This document shows, in pieces, positions 1 to 9,500 of a stretch of DNA of 63,878 bases. The position numbers were made by a program, and so were the translations under genes. Position 1 is the stretch's first letter. The number at the start of each line of letters is the position of its first letter. The notes below the pieces were generated by a model that searched no databases, was not told the DNA's origin, and saw only the letters and a program-made list of their open reading frames with translations. Source of the DNA: Calothrix sp. FI2-JRJ7 (lineage in GTDB: Bacteria > Cyanobacteriota > Cyanobacteriia > Cyanobacteriales > Nostocaceae); assembly GCA_019359675.1 (NCBI GenBank), contig JAHHGX010000021.1:1-63878 (forward strand). The letters are read 5' to 3'.

Positions 1-117
1 TACATAGCGATACGGAACATGCGGCATTCCTTTTCCGCGCTTGGATGGTTCTTCAGGGAAGATATCCTTGAAAAGCTTCCATTCAAGGTCGCTTAATCCA
101 TCAAAACGCCCAGCCAT
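1..117 (-). CDS. IS5-like transposase, N-terminal part (runs off the left edge)
   Basis: The reverse strand encodes 39 residues from an ATG at 117 to the window edge. The peptide begins MAGRFDGLSDLEWKLF and continues with an EEPSKRGKGMPH segment, which is the usual start of cyanobacterial IS5-family DDE transposases. The catalytic DDE core would lie outside the window, so it is unknown whether the gene is intact. A C-terminal piece of the same transposase type lies at 24139-24276, so this IS family has been active in the region more than once. Recognition is from remembered family sequences, not a search. Confidence 0.75.
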   Translation of the reverse strand, partial: MAGRFDGLSDLEWKLFKDIFPEEPSKRGKGMPHVPYRYV

Positions 118-194
118 AAACAGATACGCCCTTTTTGTACAAGAGTAGATTACCATATTTTGGCATTAGTGGGATAGGTTCATAAATTCATGCT

Positions 195-599
195 TTAATA
201 GAATGCGTCTATTCCTTCTTCATTTACTTCAAGTTGGATATACTCGCCTGGTCTTTTTAAAGCTGCTTCAATAAAGTCTGTTTCTAGAAAATCAATACCG
301 TCATCTGGTCCAAACGATTCTTCCTTTACACGGCGCCATTCCTCAAAGGGTAATGTTAGAGGATTACACTCAGTAGCATATACTACAAATGCCGGATTAT
401 CTGGAGTTGCTTGCTCAAAGGCGCCGTTTTTAAATAATCCTGGGATTCCATTGGACACAAGATAAATACCTTCGTTTCCTACTATTAATAGTCCTGGTCG
501 TTGTGTACTTTCATCACCATATATAGGAACATGACTTTCAGCATTTTTAGTATGCTCTAATAGCTTTTGAACATCTCGCTTCAAGAAATGCAATAGCAT
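195..599 (-). CDS. DUF3085-like protein
   Basis: A 134-residue soluble protein. The chosen start is the ATG at 599 because GAGGAGGAG lies 5 nt upstream; an upstream TTG at 626 would only add nine residues encoded by the ribosome binding site itself. Motifs include LLIVGNEGIYLVSNG near the middle and a C-terminal stretch with PFEEWRRVKEESFGPDDG, a layout I associate with the DUF3085 family found on plasmids and in accessory regions. The function of that family is unknown. No membrane segment or signal peptide is visible. It stands alone between the transposase fragment and another minus-strand unknown gene. The family assignment is from memory. Confidence 0.7.
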   Translation of the reverse strand: MLLHFLKRDVQKLLEHTKNAESHVPIYGDESTQRPGLLIVGNEGIYLVSNGIPGLFKNGAFEQATPDNPAFVVYATECNPLTLPFEEWRRVKEESFGPDDGIDFLETDFIEAALKRPGEYIQLEVNEEGIDAFY

Positions 600-626
600 T
601 AACTCCTCCTCGATTACTTGAATCAA

Positions 627-988
627 TAGTTTAATACATATGTATGGTAACTATCGCCTGACCTAAACTATTAAACTAAACGCAGGCTAGTTGCATTGTT
701 TGTAATTGTTCCATTAATATTTACATCACTGCCAAAATCAACGGCAACACAACCTATACCACAAACTACACCTACTTTGACGGTGCAAGCAAACACTCCT
801 ACACCAACCATTACAACTTTTGAGGCGCCACCATTAACCCTAAAAGTAATAATGTGATTATTATTACTTTATATAACGTAGCCCCTTGGATTGTAAAACT
901 TCAAGTAATCCAAATTTCTTTATTTATTTGCGCTTTGCCTACCACTGAGAATAAAAAGCAAAAGTACACGGCGCCTCCATAATTCAAA
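627..988. other. Intergenic stretch with a possible coding remnant
   Basis: No convincing gene. On the minus strand a frame stays open from about 869 to the stop at 671. It reads as a glycine- and valine-rich peptide ending in GSDVNINGTITNNATSLRLV, reminiscent of cell-surface repeat proteins but without a good start codon or ribosome binding site. One GGCGCC lies at about 822. I treat it as a possible decayed fragment only. Confidence 0.3.
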
Positions 989-1423
989 TTATAAAGTCAG
1001 AGCAACTTTATCGTAGAGAATAACCGATTTAGCCGACATCACAGGCGTATACTCAGCAGCATCTTTATAGTAGAAGTACAAATGTTCTAAGTCGAGATTA
1101 TAAGTTACTCTTTGATAACCTTGATTAAAAAGTTCTTGCAAGTCTTGAACTCTAAGCATATCCCACGAAACAGAATTTAAAATACCAACTACATAAGCGT
1201 GTACATTTTTACGACCTTGACTAATCGCGCGCAGGCGCCCTTTCATTTCGACTTCAAAAGTCACATCAGTTAACTCACATATCGCTGCATGAGTAAGTAG
1301 TAATCCATTTTTGCCACCTTCTTTGATCGAGAACACGTAGTAGTGCAAATTGTAGTAGACCGCAACCCGGCGCCCGTAGTAGTCAGTAGGATTTATTACG
1401 CTAAACGGATATCGATGAGCCAT
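989..1423 (-). CDS. Hypothetical protein, 144 residues
   Basis: Unrecognised. The protein is soluble and rich in tyrosine (for example YYGRRVAVYYNLHYYVF near residues 15-31) with no signal peptide or membrane segment. The ATG at 1423 is preceded by AAGG about 12 nt upstream. The mix of short beta-strand-like segments and aromatic residues suggests a small globular domain. It is divergent from the HNH gene at 1561, so the roughly 135 bp between them probably holds both promoters. It could belong to the same accessory module, but nothing in the sequence proves this. Confidence 0.55.
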   Translation of the reverse strand: MAHRYPFSVINPTDYYGRRVAVYYNLHYYVFSIKEGGKNGLLLTHAAICELTDVTFEVEMKGRLRAISQGRKNVHAYVVGILNSVSWDMLRVQDLQELFNQGYQRVTYNLDLEHLYFYYKDAAEYTPVMSAKSVILYDKVALTL

Positions 1424-1560
1424 GCATTAAACCTTGATTCTTGCTGCATTGCATAGCTTACTACAAAAGTACCAACCCAAGCGTACTGATGTATTCCTGT
1501 GTTTTATATTACTCATGAGTTAGGCTGGTGCCGAACTGTGAGGAGTATAATTTAGTACTA

Positions 1561-2595
1561 ATGTTAGAAGCGAAGTTTTTTGCGATAGAGCCAAAGTTGG
1601 AGGATTATTGGCGCGCGATAATACTGTTTGGTCGGAATGTAGCTAGTTACAAGTTCGCTCTGGCAAAGTCGCTTTTAGAACTGGCGCCTTCTGGTAAGAC
1701 TATCATCACGTTAGAAGATTTAGCAGAACCATATTCAAGGTATATCACCGAACATATAAAAGTGGCTGACACGCAAACAACTTCAACTTCTAGCCGTTTT
1801 TTAGATGCCTGTCGCCAATTTAACTCACAAGGGATATCAAAAACTAGACTCATTGATACCACTGTACGTCTGGGATTTGGAAACGTTATCGATGCGTTTC
1901 ACAATCTGAGTGCTGGAGCAACACCAGTTAGGTTTTTTACCGATGAGCGTAAAGGCGCCACTAAAGGAATTGTGCTGACCGATGAATTATTTCAACTATT
2001 ACAGGTGTTACAGGCAGAAAATTTACCGTTGGAAGTAGAAGCAAGGTGGCGCTTGGTAGAATCAGCGTGGGATTTAAAGATTTCATCAAAGCTAATATCT
2101 TATGATTCTACGCAAGAATTGTTGTTTGCAGTAAATGATTTGAGGCGCCGAATTGATGTAACGTCTTGCAGGGACGCACTTAATGGTTATCAAAAAGGTA
2201 AATGTTTCTATTCCTTTGCTGATATTTCAATAATTTCTGGGTCAGAAAACTTAGCTGATGTAGACCATTTTTTCCCATATAGGCTTTTTAATGATATCCC
2301 CAACATTAACGGTGTATGGAATCTTGTGCTTGCATCCCAGGAATGTAACAGAGGGGAAAATGGTAAGTTTGACAGATTGGTTGCTATAAAATACCTAGAG
2401 CGTCTGAATAATCGTAACGAGTTTTTAATTACTAGCCACCACCCACTGCGACAAACCTTAATGCTTCAAACAGGTAATACAGAGAAACAACGGCGCCAAT
2501 TCCTACAGTCTACTTATACTGCTGCTCAGTTAAAATTAGGTACTGGGCGTAATGATGGTTGGAAGGCGCCGTTTGAACATCCCGCAACATTTTAA
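1561..2595 (+). CDS. HNH endonuclease-family protein
   Basis: About 344 residues. An upstream in-frame GTG at 1528 exists, but GAGGAG at 1540-1545 favours the ATG at 1561. The N-terminal two thirds (YWRAIILFGRNVASYKFAL near residue 16) is an all-alpha-looking domain that I recognise only as common in HNH proteins of accessory regions. Near residue 233 comes DVDHFFPYRLF, followed by WNLVLASQECNRGE and KFDRL, a typical HNH metal-binding nuclease core: Asp-His, then Asn, then the second Asn pair. Such proteins cut DNA, often in restriction or abortive defence. It is the first gene of the same-strand cassette reaching 13.7 kb, 276 bp before the XRE regulator. Target and partner are inferred, not shown. 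Confidence 0.75.
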   Translation: MLEAKFFAIEPKLEDYWRAIILFGRNVASYKFALAKSLLELAPSGKTIITLEDLAEPYSRYITEHIKVADTQTTSTSSRFLDACRQFNSQGISKTRLIDTTVRLGFGNVIDAFHNLSAGATPVRFFTDERKGATKGIVLTDELFQLLQVLQAENLPLEVEARWRLVESAWDLKISSKLISYDSTQELLFAVNDLRRRIDVTSCRDALNGYQKGKCFYSFADISIISGSENLADVDHFFPYRLFNDIPNINGVWNLVLASQECNRGENGKFDRLVAIKYLERLNNRNEFLITSHHPLRQTLMLQTGNTEKQRRQFLQSTYTAAQLKLGTGRNDGWKAPFEHPATF

Positions 2596-2839
2596 GTTCT
2601 GTAAATAATTTTAATTTTGAGCAGGTGTATTCTGCAACGATGCCTGTTGCTTGATAAGTTTTTTTAGCTAGGCGCGCGTTGAATCATACTAGCTTGACCA
2701 AACAATTTTACCTAAGTATTAATACTGAAAATAAAAGATATAATAGATAATATTTTGTATCAAAAAAATAATGTACTTAGGAACTTTAACCGATTACAAC
2801 AAGTCATCAAGCTGAATATAATGTAACAATTTACATAGC

Positions 2840-2855
2840 GTCTGCTATAGCAGAC
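2840..2855. promoter_or_regulatory. Perfect 16-bp palindrome, probable operator
   Basis: GTCTGCTATAGCAGAC is its own reverse complement and ends 16 nt before the ATG of the XRE-type regulator at 2872. A palindrome so close to a small HTH gene is the usual arrangement for autorepression. If the regulator controls the downstream genes, binding here would set expression of the helicase cassette. Confidence 0.6.
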
Positions 2856-2871
2856 AGTGTTTGAAGTACAG

Positions 2872-3093
2872 ATGACTATCAAAAAGAACCCAGCGATTAA
2901 TCAACCTGAATTTGGGTACGTATTACGCGAACTCAGGCAGAAGGCTGGTTTAACTCAGGAGCAATTTGCAGTTGTTTTAGGTGTTACCTATACTACGGTC
3001 AACCGTTGGGAAAATGGGCACTCAAAACCATCACCGATGGCAATGAAACTTATTGAGAAGGTACAGCAAGAAATTGCTGAAGATTCTCAGTAG
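2872..3093 (+). CDS. XRE-family HTH regulator
   Basis: A 73-residue protein that is essentially one Cro/CI-type helix-turn-helix: YVLRELRQKAGLTQEQFA, then VTYTTVNRWENGHSKP. The ATG at 2872 is preferred over the GTG at 2857; the latter leaves only two bases between the start and the palindrome at 2840-2855. The protein has no added sensor domain, so it likely binds DNA as a dimer and represses its own promoter through that palindrome. It sits between an HNH gene and the two unknown genes preceding the helicase, as expected for the control gene of a defence or plasmid module. Confidence 0.85.
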   Translation: MTIKKNPAINQPEFGYVLRELRQKAGLTQEQFAVVLGVTYTTVNRWENGHSKPSPMAMKLIEKVQQEIAEDSQ

Positions 3094-3463
3094 GAAATCG
3101 AGGTATAAATAAAATAACAACAAGCGATTGTTAAGAGTGATAGATACTCACTGCTATAAACGCGATTTTTTCGTTTCCTGTCGGACGATGCGGAGAGTGT
3201 AAAGGTTATTATTTGTGTTCAGAGTCAAGCGAGAAACTAACCTTTTTTATGCTGTTGCATAAATTGAAAATAGCTTAATTTCTCTGTTGTTGAAGTCAAA
3301 TTTCAATCAATGCTTCACTCAAATCTAATACTCATAATATTTATAAGTTTCCTAATTGGCGCCTTTTTCAAAATTATGATGTTTTTTGAGAGCATTTTTA
3401 ATTAGTGGGATTACGCCAAGTTCATTGATGTCAGAATTATTGCATATCTACCTAATCACAAAT
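3094..3463. other. Intergenic region before the helicase-associated genes
   Basis: No gene seen. The stretch is AT-rich, contains a GGCGCC at about 3358 and several near-start codons in frame with the next gene (TTG 3386, ATG 3428). It probably carries the promoter of the three-gene helicase operon. Confidence 0.4.
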
Positions 3464-5146
3464 ATGATAAGTTACGAACAATGGAATACAGCGCTAATAT
3501 CCTATTTTACTAGTGGGATGCAGCGTAGTACAAGGATTTACTTAAGTATTGATAATGAAACGCTTAAAAGTATTGGTTGGCAATTCCAAAGAGAAAATGT
3601 TTTTGATAATTGGGTTTCGAGCTTTTTAGAAGCTGTAAAAGCGAAAGTTGTTGTCGATAATCAAGTTAACCTTAATGTTCTACGAGGTCGTAATGTAAAT
3701 GGTTTGCCCAGAGGAGTTGCATTTTTAGTAATAATGGTCTTAGCTGCTAATGATATGGCAGAAGAAGTAGAAGTTTCAGAAAGTAATTATTTTAAACGAC
3801 TACGAGAAATATTAAATTTGAAAGGCTATGGGCGCCCGTCAGGAATGACTAATGGTTCTAACGCTGAAGAACCATTATGGAAAGAATGGAATTATTGGCT
3901 GATGGAAAACGGTTTTGAAGCTTCAGCTATTCGTGGAAACGGTGGACGAATGACTTATATTAATTACCCAATTTCCCAAAGTTTATTACGTCGTACAGAT
4001 AAAGATAGATTGTTAGTATTGTTTAATGAAAAGCAATGGAGAGTTCAGTGGGATGCTCTAAATTTGTTTTCTCAAATTCGACGACTAAGAGAGCAATTAC
4101 CATCACATCTGAGAGAATTAGTTACGAGCAACAAAGAACGTCACGAAGCAATTGCCGATAGAATTCACGAAGTTCATCAGCAATGGCTAGCTGAAGGGCG
4201 CCCAAATGTATTAAACGGGAAAGTATGCAATTTAAATAATCGTATTTTTGCAGGATTGTACCGTGATGAAGATATTTTATTTGGGAGCGTTAATTATTAT
4301 TTGTATCCAAAACAAGTGCGAGGAAGACAAGTAACAACTATTAAATTACAAAATGAAGATAAAACTTATGATTTAATTGAAGAGCGTCCAGGATGGTATT
4401 TGCCTTTAGACTTTCAGTTAAGTGCAAGTGATTTAGAAAATGGCCAGGAATACTCAATTACTCAACCAACTGAAATTAAATCGCTTATTTTACCTTCACG
4501 AGACTTTTGGATATTAATACCAGACCCTGATAGCCCAGATGCTGGCACATACGCCACTTGGGGACAGCCACCACTTGGGACTCTATTTATTTTACTGTGT
4601 AAAAAAGAGCTTTTGCCAGATATGGAACGCCTACGGGATGAAAAATTAATTAGTTGGGATGAAGAAGTTGAACCATTTGATAATTCAAACTGGATTGAAC
4701 TTCATCAATGTATGGTTACTTCACAAGCATGGGACGGAATATTTATTAAAAATCAATCACTCAAGGATGCATTGCAACCAAGCGTCTCTTTATCGATAAG
4801 TTTTTCTGATGGATTACGTATACCTAAACAAAATGCATTTTGTCATGGTTATGCTCCTAAAGTTACTGTTTTTGGCTTTTACCCTCAAGTTGAATTAAAA
4901 GTAACTAGAATTATTGACAACTCGTTAATATTCAAGACAAACGTTTGTACGAATATAGCAAATACAATAGAGTGGGCGGCACCGGGGGATTATATTGTTA
5001 GCGCAATTTGTGGAAATAAATCAACTTCTAGGTTTATAAAAATAGTCGATTGGGACAGTTTAACGATAGAAAAAAACTATATATATGAACATATTTCTAT
5101 CGATTCGATGAATTGTATATGTGGCAGCTTAATTAAATCTTTATAA
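3464..5146 (+). CDS. Unknown protein upstream of the DUF1998-type helicase
   Basis: About 560 residues from the ATG at 3464 (MISYEQWNTALISYFTSG). In-frame starts at 3386 and 3428 are possible, but I recall the YEQWN..I.YF segment as near the start in helicase-linked relatives. The N-terminal half is mixed alpha/beta, with a conserved-looking block LREILNLKGYGRPSGM followed by EEPLWKEWNYWL and YINYPISQSLLRRTDKDRL. The C-terminal half looks beta-rich, possibly Ig-like. There are no nuclease or ATPase motifs and no membrane segments. It lies 42 bp before the 448-residue gene, which overlaps the helicase, so all three are probably co-transcribed. I infer a DNA-recognition or scaffold role; the family name is unknown to me. 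Confidence 0.6.
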   Translation: MISYEQWNTALISYFTSGMQRSTRIYLSIDNETLKSIGWQFQRENVFDNWVSSFLEAVKAKVVVDNQVNLNVLRGRNVNGLPRGVAFLVIMVLAANDMAEEVEVSESNYFKRLREILNLKGYGRPSGMTNGSNAEEPLWKEWNYWLMENGFEASAIRGNGGRMTYINYPISQSLLRRTDKDRLLVLFNEKQWRVQWDALNLFSQIRRLREQLPSHLRELVTSNKERHEAIADRIHEVHQQWLAEGRPNVLNGKVCNLNNRIFAGLYRDEDILFGSVNYYLYPKQVRGRQVTTIKLQNEDKTYDLIEERPGWYLPLDFQLSASDLENGQEYSITQPTEIKSLILPSRDFWILIPDPDSPDAGTYATWGQPPLGTLFILLCKKELLPDMERLRDEKLISWDEEVEPFDNSNWIELHQCMVTSQAWDGIFIKNQSLKDALQPSVSLSISFSDGLRIPKQNAFCHGYAPKVTVFGFYPQVELKVTRIIDNSLIFKTNVCTNIANTIEWAAPGDYIVSAICGNKSTSRFIKIVDWDSLTIEKNYIYEHISIDSMNCICGSLIKSL

Positions 5147-5188
5147 CCAATTTAAATTTAAATTATTTGTAGTTAATCATATTATATT

Positions 5189-6535
5189 ATGGCGCAACTT
5201 CGTTGGTATTTAGGGTATAAATATAGAAATAGTTCTGATGAACTAATTAAAAATATTTCAGAAAAGATTCATCAGCATAATTTGAGTAAATATATTCCTG
5301 TGTTACGTATAGAGAAGAGAATTAAGGCGAGAGGAGAATTTTATTTTTTTATTGCTGTCGAAAGTTCACAAAAAGGAGTAATACCTAAAGAAGTTTATGA
5401 GTCAAATTTTCTCAAGTTAAAATATTTTAAAATTCCTGCGGTCTATGAAGGTGCCAGCTTTACTTACGAAGATATCAAGCCGATGGTTGGCGCCAGTCAT
5501 GATGTTTGTGATTACACTAATCCTATACCGTATAAACCTTTACCAAAAATCATCAACGAGCATTGGTTTGATTTTACAGAGTCACAAATAACAAATTATT
5601 TATCTCAATTAAGTGATGCTTCAAGTAAATATAAGCAGCTACTTTACTGGTTATCAGCACTTGGTTATGGAACTTGGGAATCATTTAAAAAGACTTGTGA
5701 TAAATTAGAAATTCAAGAGCCGACAAGAGTTTTGCGTCGGCTAAAATTGTTAGGACATATTGAATTTTCATTAGATGGAAAGCGATGGTCAATAGCACCA
5801 ACAGCAATTGTTCAAATTCCTTCAAATTCAAGTTTACAAGAGTTTATATTATGTGGGCAACAAAGTGTAGATTTATTAAATAAACTACAACAATATACGT
5901 TGGTTAATTTTATAAATCAACCATTTGAAGATGCACCTCCTTGTATTCATATTCAAGTTGATAGCTTTAACAATATCTCTACCTTATACAACAATGTTGG
6001 TACTAATCTTTCTATAACAAATGCTGCTCAAGTATCAAAACAGTTGGCAAGCATATTACCCAATATTAATATTTGGAAAAATAATCTTGTTAAATTACCA
6101 AGCATTGTAACAAGTTGTTACAACTGGCAGAAATTTAATGGCAATAATTTTGTCGATTGTGACTTGCCAACAGAATCTGGAATGTATCAAATGTATAGCC
6201 AAGATACAAGCGTTCATACTCCGCTTCGTACCTTGTTTTACGACAAAGAAAGTAATTGTTGGCTCTGTGGCGACTGGTATGGTTTGCGATTCTTAGCGTT
6301 GCAACAAATCCAGAAAGCATGTATATTTATTTACAATCAACAAACGAAACATTTGGTAGTACCTGTATCACAAAGATTCCCAGAGATTTACGAGCGTGCG
6401 TTGGTTCTGGCATCAGGGATACTTCCTACTTATAAAGATTCGTATTTGCTTTATACCAAAATAGAACCAGATTTAGCAAATTTGCTCAGTTCTAAACTAA
6501 ACCTAACTTGTAGCGGGGAATCGACTTATGCATGA
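5189..6535 (+). CDS. Unknown winged-helix-like protein overlapping the helicase gene
   Basis: 448 residues, unrecognised. Residues about 170-205 (ESFKKTCDKLEIQEP, then VLRRLKLLGHIEF and GKRWSIAPTAIV) have the pattern of a winged helix-turn-helix, suggesting DNA binding. The rest is mixed alpha/beta without catalytic motifs, signal or membrane segments. Its stop codon lies inside the helicase coding sequence: the two genes overlap by 8 bp (ATGCATGA), a sign of translational coupling and of a shared complex. Its size and position recall accessory subunits of large helicase defence systems such as Druantia or DISARM, but I see no residue-level signature that names one of them. Confidence 0.6.
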   Translation: MAQLRWYLGYKYRNSSDELIKNISEKIHQHNLSKYIPVLRIEKRIKARGEFYFFIAVESSQKGVIPKEVYESNFLKLKYFKIPAVYEGASFTYEDIKPMVGASHDVCDYTNPIPYKPLPKIINEHWFDFTESQITNYLSQLSDASSKYKQLLYWLSALGYGTWESFKKTCDKLEIQEPTRVLRRLKLLGHIEFSLDGKRWSIAPTAIVQIPSNSSLQEFILCGQQSVDLLNKLQQYTLVNFINQPFEDAPPCIHIQVDSFNNISTLYNNVGTNLSITNAAQVSKQLASILPNINIWKNNLVKLPSIVTSCYNWQKFNGNNFVDCDLPTESGMYQMYSQDTSVHTPLRTLFYDKESNCWLCGDWYGLRFLALQQIQKACIFIYNQQTKHLVVPVSQRFPEIYERALVLASGILPTYKDSYLLYTKIEPDLANLLSSKLNLTCSGESTYA

Positions 6536-9500
6536 TTTGGTTGGAGCGTATCAAAGGCTTGACCGTATTTATCAGTTATATATCAAAAGCGCATTTCCGC
6601 TACGTTATACAGCATTAGCTACTGAGCGTGATGATATTCTTAAAAAACCAGGTATTTTGAGTCAGGCGCCGTTAGTTGAGCCAATTCCTGCCTACCCCTC
6701 ATCAGGCATGAATTTAGCAACTGCCGCAGCTAAATTACCTATTGGATATGATGATTTAGTTTCTTTGGGACAAATGATTTTTGACCCAGGCATTCCGCTT
6801 TACGAGCATCAATGGAAAAGCTTGGAAGCAGTAATTTTAAATAAGAAAGATATTGTCGTTACCACAGGTACGGGTTCGGGTAAAACAGAATGTTTCTTAT
6901 TGCCACTTTTAGCACAGTTAGCAAAAGAATCCGCGCTTTGGGCGCCTAGTTCGCCAGCAATTAGTCAATATAATTGGTGGAATGGTAATGGGAACCGAGT
7001 ATCGCAGTGGACACATGCACCTCGACCAAAAGCTTTGCGTGCATTAATTTTATATCCGCTTAACGCTTTAGTTGAAGACCAGCTAAGACGATTACGAAAA
7101 GCATTGGACACAAAGCAAGTTCATCAATGGTTAGATAGTGCGCGCGGTGGTAATCGAATTACATTTGGTCGTTATACTGGGCAAACAGCAGTTTCAGGGG
7201 AAAGAAAACAAGATAGTATCGAACGGTTACGACGAGAGTTAAGAGAACGCGAGCAACAATGGACAGAAATTCAGAAATTACAAGACCCTGAATTAAATTA
7301 TTATTTTCCGCGTGTCGATGGTGGTGAGATGTGGTCTCGTTGGGACATGCAAGAGTGTCCACCGGATATTTTAATTACAAACTACTCAATGCTCAACATC
7401 ATGATGATGCGAAGTATTGAGAATGATATTTTTAGTGCAACACATGATTGGCTTGCAAGTGACCCTAGTAATGAGTTTTTCTTAATTATTGACGAACTTC
7501 ATAGCTATCGCGGTACTCCTGGGACTGAGATAGCCTATATTCTCCGTTTGCTGTACTCACGTCTTGGATTAACACCAAATTCACCACAACTACGGATATT
7601 AACGACAACAGCGAGTCTCGAACAAAATTCACAGGGAATGGATTTTTTAAGAGAGTTTTTTGGGCGCAATAACTTTACATTTATTAGTGGGCAGCAAATA
7701 TCACCTCAACACCAGGCGCAGTCTCAGATAATATCGCATCAAAATGCATTTGCCAACTTTGCTCAGTCTGTTCAGCCCGATCCATTTAAACCAATGGTGC
7801 CACCAGATATTAACGATTCTCAAAGTGCGATGTCCAATTTAGCTCAACAGTTAGTAACCTCAATAACAGGAGTGTCTTCTGAAGAGCAATTAGGCAAAGC
7901 CTTGGTTACTATAAGTGCTGGTGATGCATTACGAGGAGCGTGCCAAGATGTTAGCGGCAGTGTGCGTGCGACAAATATCCAAGTATTAGATAAAAAACTT
8001 TTCCCAAGCACCAACAATAATAGTTCTGTATCAGATGCAATGCGGGGGCTACTTTTAGCATTAGGGATGTCTAAACTTAGTAATGGACGTTCTGTGCTAC
8101 CAGTACGTGGACATTTATTCTTTCATAACTTACAAAGCCTTTGGGTATGCTGTAATCCAGATTGTACAGATAGTAGTGTAAATCAAAGCGTAAGGCAAAA
8201 CCCACAAAATTCTAATCGTCCAACAGTAGGCGCCATTCACGCTACTCACAGCCTAACTTGTTCGTGTGGTTCGCGCGTCCTTGATTTAGTTGTATGCGAG
8301 GTATGTGGTGAAGTTTTTCTAGGAGGGTACAAGACAACTTCTAAAATTGGCACAAAAGATGTAGAAATTTTGACACCCGACCAGCCCGACCTTGAGGGTA
8401 TTCCTGACCTCGTAATTCTTAATCAACGCTATGGAAACTATCGTTTATTCTGGCCATTACCCCACGATGTACCTGCTTGGAGTAATAAACCGCAAGATTT
8501 AGAGTGGCAGGTTCATAGCAATAAGTGTAAGTGGGTGCAAGCAAAGTTAAATTCTTCGACAGGAATACTTTTAGAAGGCGCCGCTCCACCACAACAAAGT
8601 TTTGAAATAGCAGGATGGGTATACAAAGTTGAAGGTATTAACGCTTCTGAACAACGTGCTTTACCCACAAAATGTCCCCGATGTGATTCTGACTATAGTA
8701 AACGCGAGCAATTTCCTACTCCACTACGTATCCATCGCACAGGTTTTCAAAAAGCGTGTCAAGTACTAGCGAGTGGTTTACTTAGGGAAATGCCAGCACC
8801 ACCTACACCAACAAGCCGTTCGTCACGTAAGCTAGTTATATTTTCTGATAGTCGTCAGGACGCAGCGAAATTAGCAGCAGGTATGGAACGTGACCATTAC
8901 CGTGATATGGTACGTCGGTTGCTAATTGAGTCATTTCAAAGATATTGGGGAGACCTTGTAGCTTTTTTACGTGTTAGCTGTACGGGTAATACTATTGCAT
9001 TAGCTTCTTTGCAAGCCGAAAACCCGCTTCTTTATAGTGCCGTTACTGCACCACCAGAAGCTGAGGATATGTCCAAGCGCAACCAATTTGGCATCGCTTA
9101 TCCTAGCTTAGTTAGTGAAGCTATGTCCTGGCTCTTCGGCGCTCCTGCATTTAATCCACAAGCGCGCGACGAATGGCTTAATTTAATTCGACGCTATCCC
9201 GAACGTATTCCCTTATTAAATTTAAGACGGACAGTTCGCGATGCTTTACTTTTATATGGAATGTGTCCAGGTGGTAGCGATTTTCGAGCTTTAAACTACA
9301 GTACTGGACAAAACAAAAGTCAGCAGTGGGAACCTTGGTATAACTGTTATAACTGGACGAATAGTTCTGTTAGCTCAATTGTTAACGCTACAATCCAACA
9401 AACTAACCATATTACTCGGTTGGAAGATATGCTAACCGACGAGTTGATGTATGCACTATTTCAACATATTGCACGAACCCTTGAAGGTATTGGCGAAGGG

